Under the pieces are notes generated by a model. The model was not told the DNA's origin. It saw only the letters and a program-made list of their open reading frames with translations, and ran no database searches. Positions 25,682 to 34,665 of a stretch of 64,000 nt of DNA are shown one piece after another. Position numbers and translations under genes: made by a program. The stretch comes from Sphingobium phenoxybenzoativorans. Its GTDB lineage: Bacteria; Pseudomonadota; Alphaproteobacteria; Sphingomonadales; Sphingomonadaceae. The stretch is taken from NCBI RefSeq assembly GCF_001757355.1, contig NZ_MINO01000002.1:157416-221415 (forward strand). Reading direction: 5' to 3'. Positions within the stretch are counted from its first letter, which is position 1; each line of letters starts with the position of its first letter.

Positions 25682-27447
25682 CAACCCCTCGCTATGAATG
25701 CGCGCCATCCGCCAAGATGCGTGATGTCCTCCGCACCGGTCATGGCGCGTGGTTCGGCCACGAAACCCTTGACGCTGGTGCCGTCACCCAAGGTTACCGT
25801 TCCAATGGCCAATGGAGCGGGCACTTCCGCGACGAAGCTGCCGAAGGCGGCGACATCAAGCTCGTAAACCTCGACGGCAATGGGCGCTCCATCCTGGCTG
25901 TGGATCAGTGCGGGCTTGGGCGGAACGCTGTCCGCCATCGCATAAAGGCGATAGGTGGGGGCAGTTTCAAATGCGCCCACAAAGGTCGCGTCCCTTGACG
26001 TAAGTTGCCAGTGCAGCGGCATATCCTTCAAGTGCGCGCCGACGACGGCCAGTTTCACGCTTTGCATTTTTCCCTCCATGTCGAGTGGTGGCAGGCGCGG
26101 CAGATCAGCCGCCGCGAAATAGCTCTCGGCCACGGCAAGAAGGCCATGGTCGCTGTCGGCAGGACCAATCAGCGTGATTCCGAAACCTGTCCCGTTGGAC
26201 CGCACGCCGGCGGGAACGGCGACCGCCGCCATGTCGAGCAGATTCACGAAATTGGTATAGGCGCCCAGATTGCTGTTCAGCGCGATCGGCGCCGCCTGCA
26301 ATTCAATGACGCGATATGTCGTGCCGGTCGTCGGGAATGCGAGCAGGTCGATTTCGTCCCAGAGTTCATCCGCATGGCGTTTCAATTCAGCAAGGCGGTA
26401 GATGCCGTTGAACAGGTCAACCGCGCTGATGGACGCGCCCGGTTCCACCACCTCGCGAACCGTTTCGTCTATTGCGCCCGGATTATTGGTCAGCAGATCG
26501 GCGATGGCGGCTGCGCGTTCCGCAACCCAAGGGCCACTATAGAGGAGCCGCGCCGCCTCCTGCAGGGGCGCCATGTCGATCTCGACGATCTCTGCCGTCG
26601 CAGCCAGAGTGTCGAGTGCGCGATCGTAAAGATATTCGGATTCGCCGTCCCCGAACCATAGGCGCTGGTCGCGGCGAGGGACACCGATGCGCTTGGGCTG
26701 GACCGGGCGATCGGCCAGCGGTTTGGAATAGGGATCGGCCGGATCGAAGCCTGCAATAACTTCATCGACGAGCCGCGCGTCCGAAATCCGGTCTGTGAAT
26801 ACAGTGATGCAATCGAGCGTGCGGCAGGCGGGAACCAGGCCGCGCGTGCTCCACCGGCCCTTGCTGGGTTTGAAGCCGATCAGATGATTGAAGGCGGCGG
26901 GGACCCGGCCGGAACCCGCCGTGTCGGTGCCCAGCGCAAATCCGACAAGCCCTGCAGCAACGGCGACAGCGGAACCGGAACTGGAGCCGCCGCTGACATA
27001 AGCGAGATTATAGGCATTGCGGGGAATGCCATAAGGGCTGCGCGTGCCGACCAATCCCGTTGCGAACTGGTCAAGATTGGTTTTGCCGACGCAGATCGCG
27101 CCAGCCGCTTCCAGCCGGTCGATGACGGATGCGGATGTATCGGGGCGATAGGCGAAAGCGGGGCAGGCGGCTGTCGTCTCTAAACCGGCGACGTCGATAT
27201 TGTCCTTCGCCGCATAGGGCACGCCGGCAAGGGGCAGCCGCTCTCCGGCTGCGATCCGCGCATCTATTGCGCGGGCTGCAGCGCGCAGGGCGTCTGGCGC
27301 GGTGCGGCTGATCCAGATTTGCGGCTGGATGGCGTCGTAGGCAGCGATCCGGGCCAGCGTTTCTTCCGCCACAGCAAGGGCGGTCGTTTGCCCGCTGTTG
27401 ACGGCGGCGGCGATGGAGGCGACGCCGCAGCGGTCAAGGCCGGTCAT
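25681..27447 (-). CDS. atzF: Allophanate hydrolase
   Basis: A 588-residue amidase-signature enzyme that hydrolyses allophanate to ammonia and CO2, the last step after urea or guanidine carboxylation. The catalytic Lys is in YAAKDNID, and the cis-Ser and nucleophilic Ser are in SGGSSSGSAVA and GTDTAGSGRVPAA. A C-terminal domain of about 150 residues, specific to allophanate hydrolases, follows the amidase part. The ATG at 27447 overlaps the carboxylase stop codon (ATGA). It is the last gene of the eight-gene operon. The substrate assignment is strong because of this pairing with the carboxylase. Confidence 0.93.
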   Translation of the reverse strand: MTGLDRCGVASIAAAVNSGQTTALAVAEETLARIAAYDAIQPQIWISRTAPDALRAAARAIDARIAAGERLPLAGVPYAAKDNIDVAGLETTAACPAFAYRPDTSASVIDRLEAAGAICVGKTNLDQFATGLVGTRSPYGIPRNAYNLAYVSGGSSSGSAVAVAAGLVGFALGTDTAGSGRVPAAFNHLIGFKPSKGRWSTRGLVPACRTLDCITVFTDRISDARLVDEVIAGFDPADPYSKPLADRPVQPKRIGVPRRDQRLWFGDGESEYLYDRALDTLAATAEIVEIDMAPLQEAARLLYSGPWVAERAAAIADLLTNNPGAIDETVREVVEPGASISAVDLFNGIYRLAELKRHADELWDEIDLLAFPTTGTTYRVIELQAAPIALNSNLGAYTNFVNLLDMAAVAVPAGVRSNGTGFGITLIGPADSDHGLLAVAESYFAAADLPRLPPLDMEGKMQSVKLAVVGAHLKDMPLHWQLTSRDATFVGAFETAPTYRLYAMADSVPPKPALIHSQDGAPIAVEVYELDVAAFGSFVAEVPAPLAIGTVTLGDGTSVKGFVAEPRAMTGAEDITHLGGWRAFIARG

Positions 27448-30400
27448 GGATGCCGCCTCAGGGCCAATAGCGGCGTGCCCGGCTGCAGGGATTGCCGTTC
27501 CTGCATATATAGCGCGGCGATTGTGCCACTGCTGGGGCTTTCCAGTGGGCACTCCATCTTCATCGCCTCGATCACTGCGATGACATCGCCGGTCTTGACC
27601 GTGTCGCCGGGCGCCACCAACAGCTTCCAGACACTGCCGCCAAACGGCGCCTCGATCACGTCCGCGCCTTCGGGCACGTCTATGGCTGTCGTTGCAGCCC
27701 CGGTGTCGGCGCTATCTGTCAGATCAGTGACGCGATCAAATTCGCCCGACCGCTGCCATTCGGCGCGTTCTTCATCGAAAGCGGCCTGGCGCTGCGCCTC
27801 AAAACTGGCGATCGATTCTGCATTGTCCGCAAGAAGCTTGCGATAGTCGGCCAGCCGGAACTCTGATTCCTCGACCTGGATGGAACGGCGGCCATTGGGA
27901 AAATCGCGACGCCATTCGACCAGTTCCTCCGCGCTCACCTTGAAAAAGCGTATTTGGTCGAAGAAGCGCAGCAGCCACGGTTTGCCATCGACGAAGGCGT
28001 CCGTTTGCCGGTGCGTATTCCAGACCTGAATGGTGCGGCCGAATAGCTGATAGCCGCCTGGACCCTCCATGCCATAAATGCACATATAAGCGCCGCCAAT
28101 GCCCACGACATTGGGCGGGGTCCATGTGCGGGCGGGGTTATATTTGGTGGTGACCAGTCGGTGCCGGGGATCGACCGGCGTCGCCACCGGAGCGCCGAGA
28201 TAGACGTCTCCCAATCCCAGCACGAGATAGCTGGCGTCGAAAATCAGATTCTCGACAGCATCGGCGTCGGGCAGGCCGTTGATGCGGCGGATGAACTCGA
28301 TATTGTCCGGGCACCAGGGCGCATCGTCCCGTACAGCGCCCATATATTTTTCGATCGTTTCAATCGTTGCCGGGTCGCGCCAACTGAGCGGCAGGTGGAC
28401 GATGCGGGAGGGGGCCGAGAAATCCTCAAGGTCGCCCAGCCGTTCCTCCGCCTCCATCAAGGCCGTAAGCGCGCCACGCTGGTCCAGCACATCGCCGTCG
28501 AAATGGAGCTGCAGCGACCGTATGCCGGGCACGATATCGATGACGCCTGGCAAGGCGAGCCGTTCAAGCTCCGTCATCAATGCCTGAACGCGAATACGAA
28601 GCTCTATGTCGAGGACGATCGGGCCATATTCGACCAGGATATTGCGGTCGCCCTGCTGTCTGTAGACGGTGCGCGGGCGCGATCCCTGCGCGGGGATATC
28701 CGCAAGGATAGGCGACAGCGCGGCGATATCGCGCGCCGGAGTCAGGTCTGCAGCAACAAAATCCGGCGCAGCGCTGCTCGCCGCCGCGGCATCCTCTGCG
28801 GTCACTGGAACGAAGCGCAAGCGGTCGCCGGGGGCGAGCTGCCCGATCTTCCAGCGGTCCGCGGCGATCACCACGAACGGACATACGAACCCGCCCAATG
28901 AGGGGCCATCCGGACCAAGAATGATCGGCATGTCGCCGGTGAAGTCGACCGCCCCGATAGCATAGGGGTTGTCATGAATATTGGAGGGATGCAGACCGGC
29001 TTCGTCGCCATCCGTTCGCGCCCATTGCGGCTTTGGCCCGACGAGGCGGACGCCGGTGCGGTTGCTGTTGTAATGCACCTGCCAGTCCGCGGCGAGGATG
29101 ACGTCTATGTCGTCCCCAGTGAAGAAATCCGGCGCGCCATGGGGGCCGTAAAGAACGCGAAGCGTCCATGCCTCTCCGAAGTCCGGCAGGGGGAGGGGAG
29201 AAAGCGGCGCAACCACTTCCGCACCGCCAAGGTGCAACGTATCCCCCGCAAGCAGCCGCCGCGCCGCATGTCCGCCAAATTGGCCGAGTTCGAAGGTGCT
29301 CTGGCTATGGAGATAGGGCGCGATGTCGAGACCACCGGCAAACAGGATATAGCCGCGAATGCCGCCGCCGGTGACGCGGCCGAGCGTGAGCGTCTGCCCA
29401 GCCGCCACATCAATCGCGACGCCGCGTTCGACCGGCGTCTCGTCCAGCCTTGCGCCGAAATCGGCGCCGGTGAGGCACAGGCGCGCAGGGGCGTTGAAGA
29501 ACAGTGTCGGCCCGCTGACCGTGACCTCCAGGCCTGCCGTGCCTTCGGCATTGCCGAGCAGCCGGTTCCCGATGCGGAAGGATTGATCGTCCATCGGGCC
29601 GGACGGGGGAACGCCTATCGCCCACAGCCCCTGCCTGCCCGGCCAGTCCTGAACGGTGGTTGCAGTGCCGCCGCTCACCACGCGAATGCTGCGCGGATGA
29701 TAGGCGATTGTGTCGAGCAGGCGGGTCGAGACCTCTCCGCTGATGAACGGCCCGGTCCGCACCACATCGCGCAGCCAGCGCAGGTTGGTCTCTATGCCGT
29801 CTATCCGGCTTTCGTCCAATGCGGACTGCATTGCCGATATCGCCGCTTCGCGCGTGGGCGCGTGCACGATCAGCTTTGCGAGCATTGGATCATACCAGGC
29901 GCTGATGGCGCTGCCGGCCATGATCCAGGTCTCTGCGCGAATGTCCGATGGAAAGCTGACGGCAGTCAGCGTGCCCGTGGTTGGCCGGTAATCAAGGGCG
30001 GGATCTTCGGCATAGAGCCGCACCTGTACGGCATGGCCGCGCGGGACGGGTGGTTTGGCATCCAGAAACGCGAAATCCTTTGCCGCGCCCCGGATCATCC
30101 ATTCGACCAGATCGATACCCATCACCTCCTCGGTGACGCCATGTTCGACCTGAAGGCGGGTGTTCATTTCCAGGAAAAAGAATTGCTGCCTCTCGGCATC
30201 GTAAAGAAATTCCACTGTGCCGGCGGAGCGATATTTGGCGGCTTCGCCGAGCCGGACGGCGGCCGCGATAAGTTCGGCGCGGATTGCGTCAGGCAGCAGC
30301 GGCGCGGGGGCTTCCTCGACGACTTTCTGGTTGCGCCGTTGCAGTGAACAGTCGCGTTCACCCAGTGGCATGACCCTTCCGGCTCCGTCGCCGAATATTT

Positions 30401-31034
30401 GCACCTCTATGTGGCGGGCGCGGCGGATATAGCATTCGAGGAATACGCCAGCGTCACCGAAATTGCCCTCGCCAAGGCGCGCGACGCCCGCAAAGCCCTG
30501 CCGCACCGCAGCTTCATCCTCGCAGATGCGCATGCCGATGCCGCCGCCGCCAGCCGTAGCCTTCAGGATGACAGGGTAGCCTATCTTTGCCGCTGCCTCT
30601 GCGGCTTCCTCCTCGCCGGTCAACAGGCCGGTGCCTGGCGCGAGCGGCACGCCATGTTCGGCGGCCAGTGCGCGGGCGCTGTGCTTCAAACCGAATGTGC
30701 GGATATTTTCCGGTGTGGGACCGATAAAGACAATATCGGCGGCGGCGCACGCTTCCGCGAAATCGGCATTTTCGGCCAGGAAGCCATAGCCCGGATGAAT
30801 CGCCCCCGCGCCAGTTTCTTGCGCGGCCTTCAGGATCGCGGCGGTGTCGAGATAACTTTCCGGCGCGGGCGCTGGCCCGATGCAAACCGCCACATCCGCC
30901 TGCGAGACATGGAGCGATGCCGCATCCGCCTCCGAATAGACGGCGACAGAACGCAGGCCCATCTGGCGCAATGTGCGGATGATCCGGGTGGCGATTGCCC
31001 CCCGGTTCGCAACCAGGACTGTGTCGAAGCTCAT
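27444..31034 (-). CDS. Urea/guanidine carboxylase, biotin-dependent
   Basis: A 1196-residue multidomain enzyme. A biotin carboxylase with ATP-grasp loop (GGGGIGMRI) spans about residues 1-445. The carboxyltransferase region follows as KipA-like (VQDWPGRQGLWAIGVPPSGPMD) and KipI-like parts to about 1080. A biotinyl domain with EAMKME (Lys about 1159) ends it. Annotated relatives are called urea carboxylase, but those accompanied by two DUF1989 proteins act on guanidine and yield carboxyguanidine. That pair is directly upstream here, so guanidine is the likelier substrate. The start overlaps the preceding gene's stop by four bases. Urea as true substrate is not excluded. Confidence 0.9.
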   Translation of the reverse strand: MSFDTVLVANRGAIATRIIRTLRQMGLRSVAVYSEADAASLHVSQADVAVCIGPAPAPESYLDTAAILKAAQETGAGAIHPGYGFLAENADFAEACAAADIVFIGPTPENIRTFGLKHSARALAAEHGVPLAPGTGLLTGEEEAAEAAAKIGYPVILKATAGGGGIGMRICEDEAAVRQGFAGVARLGEGNFGDAGVFLECYIRRARHIEVQIFGDGAGRVMPLGERDCSLQRRNQKVVEEAPAPLLPDAIRAELIAAAVRLGEAAKYRSAGTVEFLYDAERQQFFFLEMNTRLQVEHGVTEEVMGIDLVEWMIRGAAKDFAFLDAKPPVPRGHAVQVRLYAEDPALDYRPTTGTLTAVSFPSDIRAETWIMAGSAISAWYDPMLAKLIVHAPTREAAISAMQSALDESRIDGIETNLRWLRDVVRTGPFISGEVSTRLLDTIAYHPRSIRVVSGGTATTVQDWPGRQGLWAIGVPPSGPMDDQSFRIGNRLLGNAEGTAGLEVTVSGPTLFFNAPARLCLTGADFGARLDETPVERGVAIDVAAGQTLTLGRVTGGGIRGYILFAGGLDIAPYLHSQSTFELGQFGGHAARRLLAGDTLHLGGAEVVAPLSPLPLPDFGEAWTLRVLYGPHGAPDFFTGDDIDVILAADWQVHYNSNRTGVRLVGPKPQWARTDGDEAGLHPSNIHDNPYAIGAVDFTGDMPIILGPDGPSLGGFVCPFVVIAADRWKIGQLAPGDRLRFVPVTAEDAAAASSAAPDFVAADLTPARDIAALSPILADIPAQGSRPRTVYRQQGDRNILVEYGPIVLDIELRIRVQALMTELERLALPGVIDIVPGIRSLQLHFDGDVLDQRGALTALMEAEERLGDLEDFSAPSRIVHLPLSWRDPATIETIEKYMGAVRDDAPWCPDNIEFIRRINGLPDADAVENLIFDASYLVLGLGDVYLGAPVATPVDPRHRLVTTKYNPARTWTPPNVVGIGGAYMCIYGMEGPGGYQLFGRTIQVWNTHRQTDAFVDGKPWLLRFFDQIRFFKVSAEELVEWRRDFPNGRRSIQVEESEFRLADYRKLLADNAESIASFEAQRQAAFDEERAEWQRSGEFDRVTDLTDSADTGAATTAIDVPEGADVIEAPFGGSVWKLLVAPGDTVKTGDVIAVIEAMKMECPLESPSSGTIAALYMQERQSLQPGTPLLALRRHP

Positions 31035-31696
31035 GCGGTGACGATCATCCGTACGGGCGTGGGGTTGAAGGCATTGCAGGGATTGTTGATCTGAGGACAG
31101 TTGGACACCACGACGATGACATCCATTTCAGCGCGCAGGTCGACCGTTAGGCCAGGCGCGGAAATGCCATCGACGATGCCGAGCGCGCCATCCGCCTCGA
31201 CGGGCACATTCATAAAGAAGTTGATATTGGAAACGATGTCCCGCTTGCCGCGGCCTTCGGTCAGGTTGGCCTCCAGGAAATTCTCGACGCAGGCATGCTG
31301 GGACTTGGTGTGGTGACCATAACGCAGCGTGTTGGACTCGCAGGAGCATGCTCCGCCGATTGTGTCATGATATTCTACGGAGGTGGCGGCGATGGTCATC
31401 ATCGCGCGGCCTTCGTTCGACCTTAGCACCGTGCCAGCGCGCAGGAACAAATTGCCCTGCGCAGCGACAGTATCCTGTGCGCTGTACCGCTCGGCGTCGT
31501 CGGCCGCGGAGTAGAGGAGGAAATCGACGGCCTGATTGCCCTCCAGATCGACAATGCGCAGCGTCTGGCCTGCCGCGACATGATGCAGCCATGGCGCGCG
31601 GGCGGGCACAATCTCATCATGGACGACAGTGCCGGAGAGGCCTGAGATATGCGGGTCGCCGGAAATAGTTGAAGGGGTCATTTCGGCCTGTTCCAT
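31031..31696 (-). CDS. DUF1989 protein, urea carboxylase-associated protein 2 / carboxyguanidine deiminase subunit
   Basis: A 221-residue DUF1989 protein. Members that flank urea/guanidine carboxylase genes form a two-subunit carboxyguanidine deiminase (CgdAB) that turns carboxyguanidine into allophanate. Family segments seen are LRIVDLEGNQAVDFLLY, then ACSCESNTLRYG with Cys residues suited to metal binding, then NINFFMNVPVE and DVIVVVSNCPQ. The ATG at 31696 lies one base past the stop of the partner gene (TAGAATGG). An ATG five codons on is the alternative. Upstream frame extension overlaps the partner and is not used. I do not know which of the two DUF1989 genes is cgdA. Confidence 0.87.
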   Translation of the reverse strand: MEQAEMTPSTISGDPHISGLSGTVVHDEIVPARAPWLHHVAAGQTLRIVDLEGNQAVDFLLYSAADDAERYSAQDTVAAQGNLFLRAGTVLRSNEGRAMMTIAATSVEYHDTIGGACSCESNTLRYGHHTKSQHACVENFLEANLTEGRGKRDIVSNINFFMNVPVEADGALGIVDGISAPGLTVDLRAEMDVIVVVSNCPQINNPCNAFNPTPVRMIVTA

Positions 31697-31697
31697 T

Positions 31698-32522
31698 CTA
31701 GCGACGGAAATAGTCTTCGACGTTGAGGAAGGCGCGTAGACCCTCCGGCGTTGCCGCGCGAATAGGGTCGTCGGAGGGCGTGACTGCACCTCGCCAGGCC
31801 GATGCGCGGAGAGGCGTGACGGTCCATTCTTCACGCGGGTCCAGAACATGCGGGCAATTGGCGATCACGACGATCACGTCCATTTCCGCGCGCAGGATCA
31901 TCGTGCGTCCGGCCTCATAGGGGCCAATAAGCGGCGTGATGGTCCCGTCAGCCTCGATCCGCGTGCCCTTGAACAAATTCACGCATGGATGGACATCGCG
32001 CCGCTGCAGCCCATGCTTCGCGGAACCGAGCAACAGGCGGTCGCGGGCGTTGGGAAAGGCGCCGCTGTTCCGGCCCTCGCCATATTTGGCGTGGTTCGTC
32101 GCGGTGTTGGATGCGCCGCAAAAAGCGTCATGCGTACCGGCGCCATCTTCCAATATGCTCATGAGCACACGTCCCATATCGGAGAGGAGCAACTTGCCCG
32201 TGCCGAGATAGGCGTTCCATTGTATCTTCACCGTGTCCGCGACGTTGAGGCGCTCGCTCGGCATCTCTGCATTATAGATCAGCATCGATGCGCAGGCGTC
32301 GCCCTGCACATCTATCAAGCGAAGGCGGGAGCCGCGCGCGAGCCTGCGGCTCGCATAGCCGCCTGCCGCGATCTTTTCTTCCCACAGCAGGTCATCGGAC
32401 GATACCACGGCGGCGAGATCATTGGCGACAGGCGGCACGATCGGCATCGCCTCCACAACCGTTCCCGCCATGGCGCGCGCATGGTCGCGCGCGGCCATGG
32501 GATCGGCGAGCACCGCCGTCAT
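31698..32522 (-). CDS. DUF1989 protein, urea carboxylase-associated protein 1 / carboxyguanidine deiminase subunit
   Basis: A 274-residue DUF1989 protein, paralogous to its downstream neighbour: LRLIDVQGDACASMLIYNAE, CGASNTATNHAKYG, HPCVNLFKG and DVIVVIANCPH align with the matching segments there. The pair is expected to form the heteromeric carboxyguanidine deiminase. Its ATG overlaps the stop of the regulator gene (ATGA). A tail of about 35 residues after the common domain (DDPIRAATPEGLRAFLNVEDYFRR region) is a usual feature of the larger subunit. The assignment rests on family knowledge and synteny. Confidence 0.88.
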   Translation of the reverse strand: MTAVLADPMAARDHARAMAGTVVEAMPIVPPVANDLAAVVSSDDLLWEEKIAAGGYASRRLARGSRLRLIDVQGDACASMLIYNAEMPSERLNVADTVKIQWNAYLGTGKLLLSDMGRVLMSILEDGAGTHDAFCGASNTATNHAKYGEGRNSGAFPNARDRLLLGSAKHGLQRRDVHPCVNLFKGTRIEADGTITPLIGPYEAGRTMILRAEMDVIVVIANCPHVLDPREEWTVTPLRASAWRGAVTPSDDPIRAATPEGLRAFLNVEDYFRR

Positions 32523-33028
32523 GCCGCGACGCCCTTGCTGGCCTGGGTTTTGGTGGAAGCGCTAGAATCCTTATTCTCGAAACCATCCTGCTTGTGGAGC
32601 GGCGGCAGCAGCGCGGTCGTTGTGACAAGCTGTAGCTGGTGTACGCCGCGAATGCCCCGCAGCGCGTCGCACAGTTCCTTCAATCGCATGGCCGGACCCT
32701 GAACCAGCAGCACTTCCAGCGACTGGTCGTCCTCCAGGAAAACATGCTGGGAAGAAATAACTTCCTTCAGATATTCCGCCTGGGTCTGGGCCAATTGATG
32801 CCGGACCCGGCCCCGGTCCCCCCGGTAAACGATCGTGACAGTGCCTGCCAGCGTATCTTCGGGACGGGTCAGCGCCTCATGCTCGGCCAGTGCGTGACGG
32901 ATAAGCTCGGCGATAAGTTGCGATCGGGAGGGCAGGCCGCGCTCCTCGACCATGACGTCGAGTTGCCGGAACAACTCTGCTGGAAGACTCATGCTGAGGC
33001 GAGCGAGGCTGGTCGGTTCGGTAGTCAT
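32519..33028 (-). CDS. NikR-like ribbon-helix-helix regulator lacking most nickel ligands
   Basis: A 169-residue protein with the two-domain layout of NikR: a ribbon-helix-helix DNA-binding domain (about 8-50, LARLSMSLPAELF then SRSQLIAELIRHAL) and a C-terminal ACT-like domain (about 62-142). Aligning TQAEY...SSQHVFLEDDQSLEV with E. coli NikR puts Ala84 at nickel ligand His76, His95 at His87, Phe97 at His89 and Ser103 at Cys95. Only one of four ligands remains, so a nickel response is unlikely. The position between the transporter and catabolic genes suggests local control by another signal. A motif of NikR-operator form lies 18 bp upstream. The 27-residue polar tail is unusual. Confidence 0.85.
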   Translation of the reverse strand: MTTEPTSLARLSMSLPAELFRQLDVMVEERGLPSRSQLIAELIRHALAEHEALTRPEDTLAGTVTIVYRGDRGRVRHQLAQTQAEYLKEVISSQHVFLEDDQSLEVLLVQGPAMRLKELCDALRGIRGVHQLQLVTTTALLPPLHKQDGFENKDSSASTKTQASKGVAA

Positions 33029-33040
33029 GCTGCAGCCTTC

Positions 33041-33823
33041 TCAATTATTACTAACATCGTCAAGTTTAATACTTTCGTCGTCATTGCCGATCGGTGGAGC
33101 CTGTTTTGCAAGCGGCAGATCATAGACCGCCGTGGCGCCGAACCGATGCGGCGCATGCGGATCGCGGCGGCGCTTGTCGAGAGTGAGGACGCGGGTTCCC
33201 AGGGAGAACGCCTCCCGAATGTCATGCGTGACCATGATGATCGTCAGCGAATAATCGCGCCATAAACGGGTAATGAGGGCGTGCATGTCCGCCCGTATTC
33301 CCGGATCGAGCGCACCGAACGGCTCATCGAGCAAGAGGATGCGCGGCCGTTTGATGAGAGCCTGCGCAATCGCGAGTCGCTGCTGCATGCCGCCCGACAT
33401 CTGCGCGGGATAAAGATGCAGGCTGTCGCCCAGTCCCACAGCCGTCAGCATCTCTTCCGCTTCGGCTATTGCGGCGCGACGCCGCGCGCCGAAAAGCCGG
33501 GCGGTAAAGGGCGCCTGCGCGCATTCCAGCCCGAAAACCGTGTTGCGGAGCACGGACAAATGCGGAAACACTGAATAGCGCTGGAACACGACGCCGCGAT
33601 CCGGCCCGCATTCGGGTTTAAGGGGTATGCCATCGAGCAGGATCGACCCGCGCGTAGGCACTTCCTGCCCAAGTATGACGCGCAGCAGGCTGCTTTTTCC
33701 AGCGCCCGACGGCCCGATGATCGAGACAAAGGAGCCTGCCGCGATATCAAGGTTTACGCGTTCAAGAACGACCTTGTCGCCATATTCGACCCAGACGCCG
33801 CGGAGACTGAGGAGCGCGCTCAA
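33041..33823 (-). CDS. ABC transporter ATP-binding protein (NitT/TauT type)
   Basis: A 260-residue ATPase with Walker A GPSGAGKS (37-44), Q-loop Gln81, signature MSGGMQQRL (142-150), Walker B ILLLDEP (162-168) and switch His in VTHDIREA. It powers the permease and lipoprotein encoded upstream, and this type is regularly linked to urea/guanidine carboxylase operons. I chose the TTG at 33823: it overlaps the permease stop (TTGA) and is preceded by GAGGAG, while the earlier ATG has no such site and lies inside the permease gene. Substrate, guanidine or a related compound, is inferred from the operon. Confidence 0.9.
   Translation of the reverse strand: MSALLSLRGVWVEYGDKVVLERVNLDIAAGSFVSIIGPSGAGKSSLLRVILGQEVPTRGSILLDGIPLKPECGPDRGVVFQRYSVFPHLSVLRNTVFGLECAQAPFTARLFGARRRAAIAEAEEMLTAVGLGDSLHLYPAQMSGGMQQRLAIAQALIKRPRILLLDEPFGALDPGIRADMHALITRLWRDYSLTIIMVTHDIREAFSLGTRVLTLDKRRRDPHAPHRFGATAVYDLPLAKQAPPIGNDDESIKLDDVSNN
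33046..33071 (-). promoter_or_regulatory. Site C: NikR-type two-fold motif before the regulator gene
   Basis: TATTAC (33046-33051), 14 bases, then TTAATA (33066-33071). The right half differs by one base from a perfect inverted repeat. Read on the - strand, the spacer contains CTTGACG at the same offset as in site B. It overlaps the last codons of the ABC ATPase gene, 18 bp before the regulator start, so it could allow separate or autoregulated expression of the regulator and the genes after it. Confidence 0.6.
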
Positions 33824-34635
33824 TGCTCCTCTCCATGCGCCCATGAGAACAGGCGGCGGCTGGCCCATGTCAGGAGCATATCCATCGCGATCGCCAGCAA
33901 CGCGATCCAGGCGACATAGGGCAGGATGATGTCCATGGAGAGATAGCGGCGGACAAGAAAGATGCGATAGCCAAGACCTATGTCGGACGCGATCGCTTCG
34001 GCCGAGATCAGAAAGACCCAGGCTGGGCCGAGCGACAGGCGCACAGCCTGAATAAGGCGCGGCATCGCCTGTGGCAGCGCCACGCGCAGCATCAACTGCC
34101 AGCTACTGGCTCCCAGCGTCTGCGCCTTGACGATCTGTTCCCTTGGCAAAGCGGCGATATGGGCCGCGACGTCCCGGATCATGAACGGCGCTATGCCTAT
34201 GACGATCAACGCCACTTTTGCCGTTTCGCCAAGGCCGAAGGCGATGAACAATATCGGCAGCAGCGCGATGGGCGGTATGACGGCGATCCCCGTTACCAAG
34301 GGGCCGAATGTGGCGCGTACAGGCGGCAAAACGCCCAGAAGCAGACCCACCAGCAATGCCGATAGGGTGGATATGCCAAGCCCCATACCGAGCCGTTGCA
34401 GACTGGCGAATGTATCCGCCCAGAAGATGAACTGCCCGGAGAGTTGGTCGGGCTGGAACAGCAGCGCCGACATTCCTTCGGCCATGCCGCCGGGCAAAGG
34501 CAGAATCTTGTCGTTCGGATTGGCCGCATGCCGGCCGGCGGCAATCACTAGGTACAGCAGCACCAGCAACAGGATCGGGATCGCGCCGAGGAGGATGCGA
34601 TTACCCCGCCTGATGCGTCGGTTCACCCACCGCAT
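33820..34635 (-). CDS. ABC transporter permease (NitT/TauT type)
   Basis: A 271-residue inner membrane protein with about six hydrophobic helices. The EAA-type loop contacting the ATPase is seen in HIAALPREQIVKAQTLGASSWQLMLRVALPQAMPRL (about 165-200), with the conserved Ala-x-x-x-Gly spacing. It forms the membrane channel with the ATPase encoded next and receives substrate from the lipoprotein encoded 30 bp upstream. The ATG at 34635 gives a basic N-terminus before the first helix. The family carries nitrate, taurine, urea-like and guanidine-like solutes; operon context favours the last two. Confidence 0.9.
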   Translation of the reverse strand: MRWVNRRIRRGNRILLGAIPILLLVLLYLVIAAGRHAANPNDKILPLPGGMAEGMSALLFQPDQLSGQFIFWADTFASLQRLGMGLGISTLSALLVGLLLGVLPPVRATFGPLVTGIAVIPPIALLPILFIAFGLGETAKVALIVIGIAPFMIRDVAAHIAALPREQIVKAQTLGASSWQLMLRVALPQAMPRLIQAVRLSLGPAWVFLISAEAIASDIGLGYRIFLVRRYLSMDIILPYVAWIALLAIAMDMLLTWASRRLFSWAHGEEH

Positions 34636-34665
34636 GGCGAAATATCCCCGATATTGGCCGCCGGA

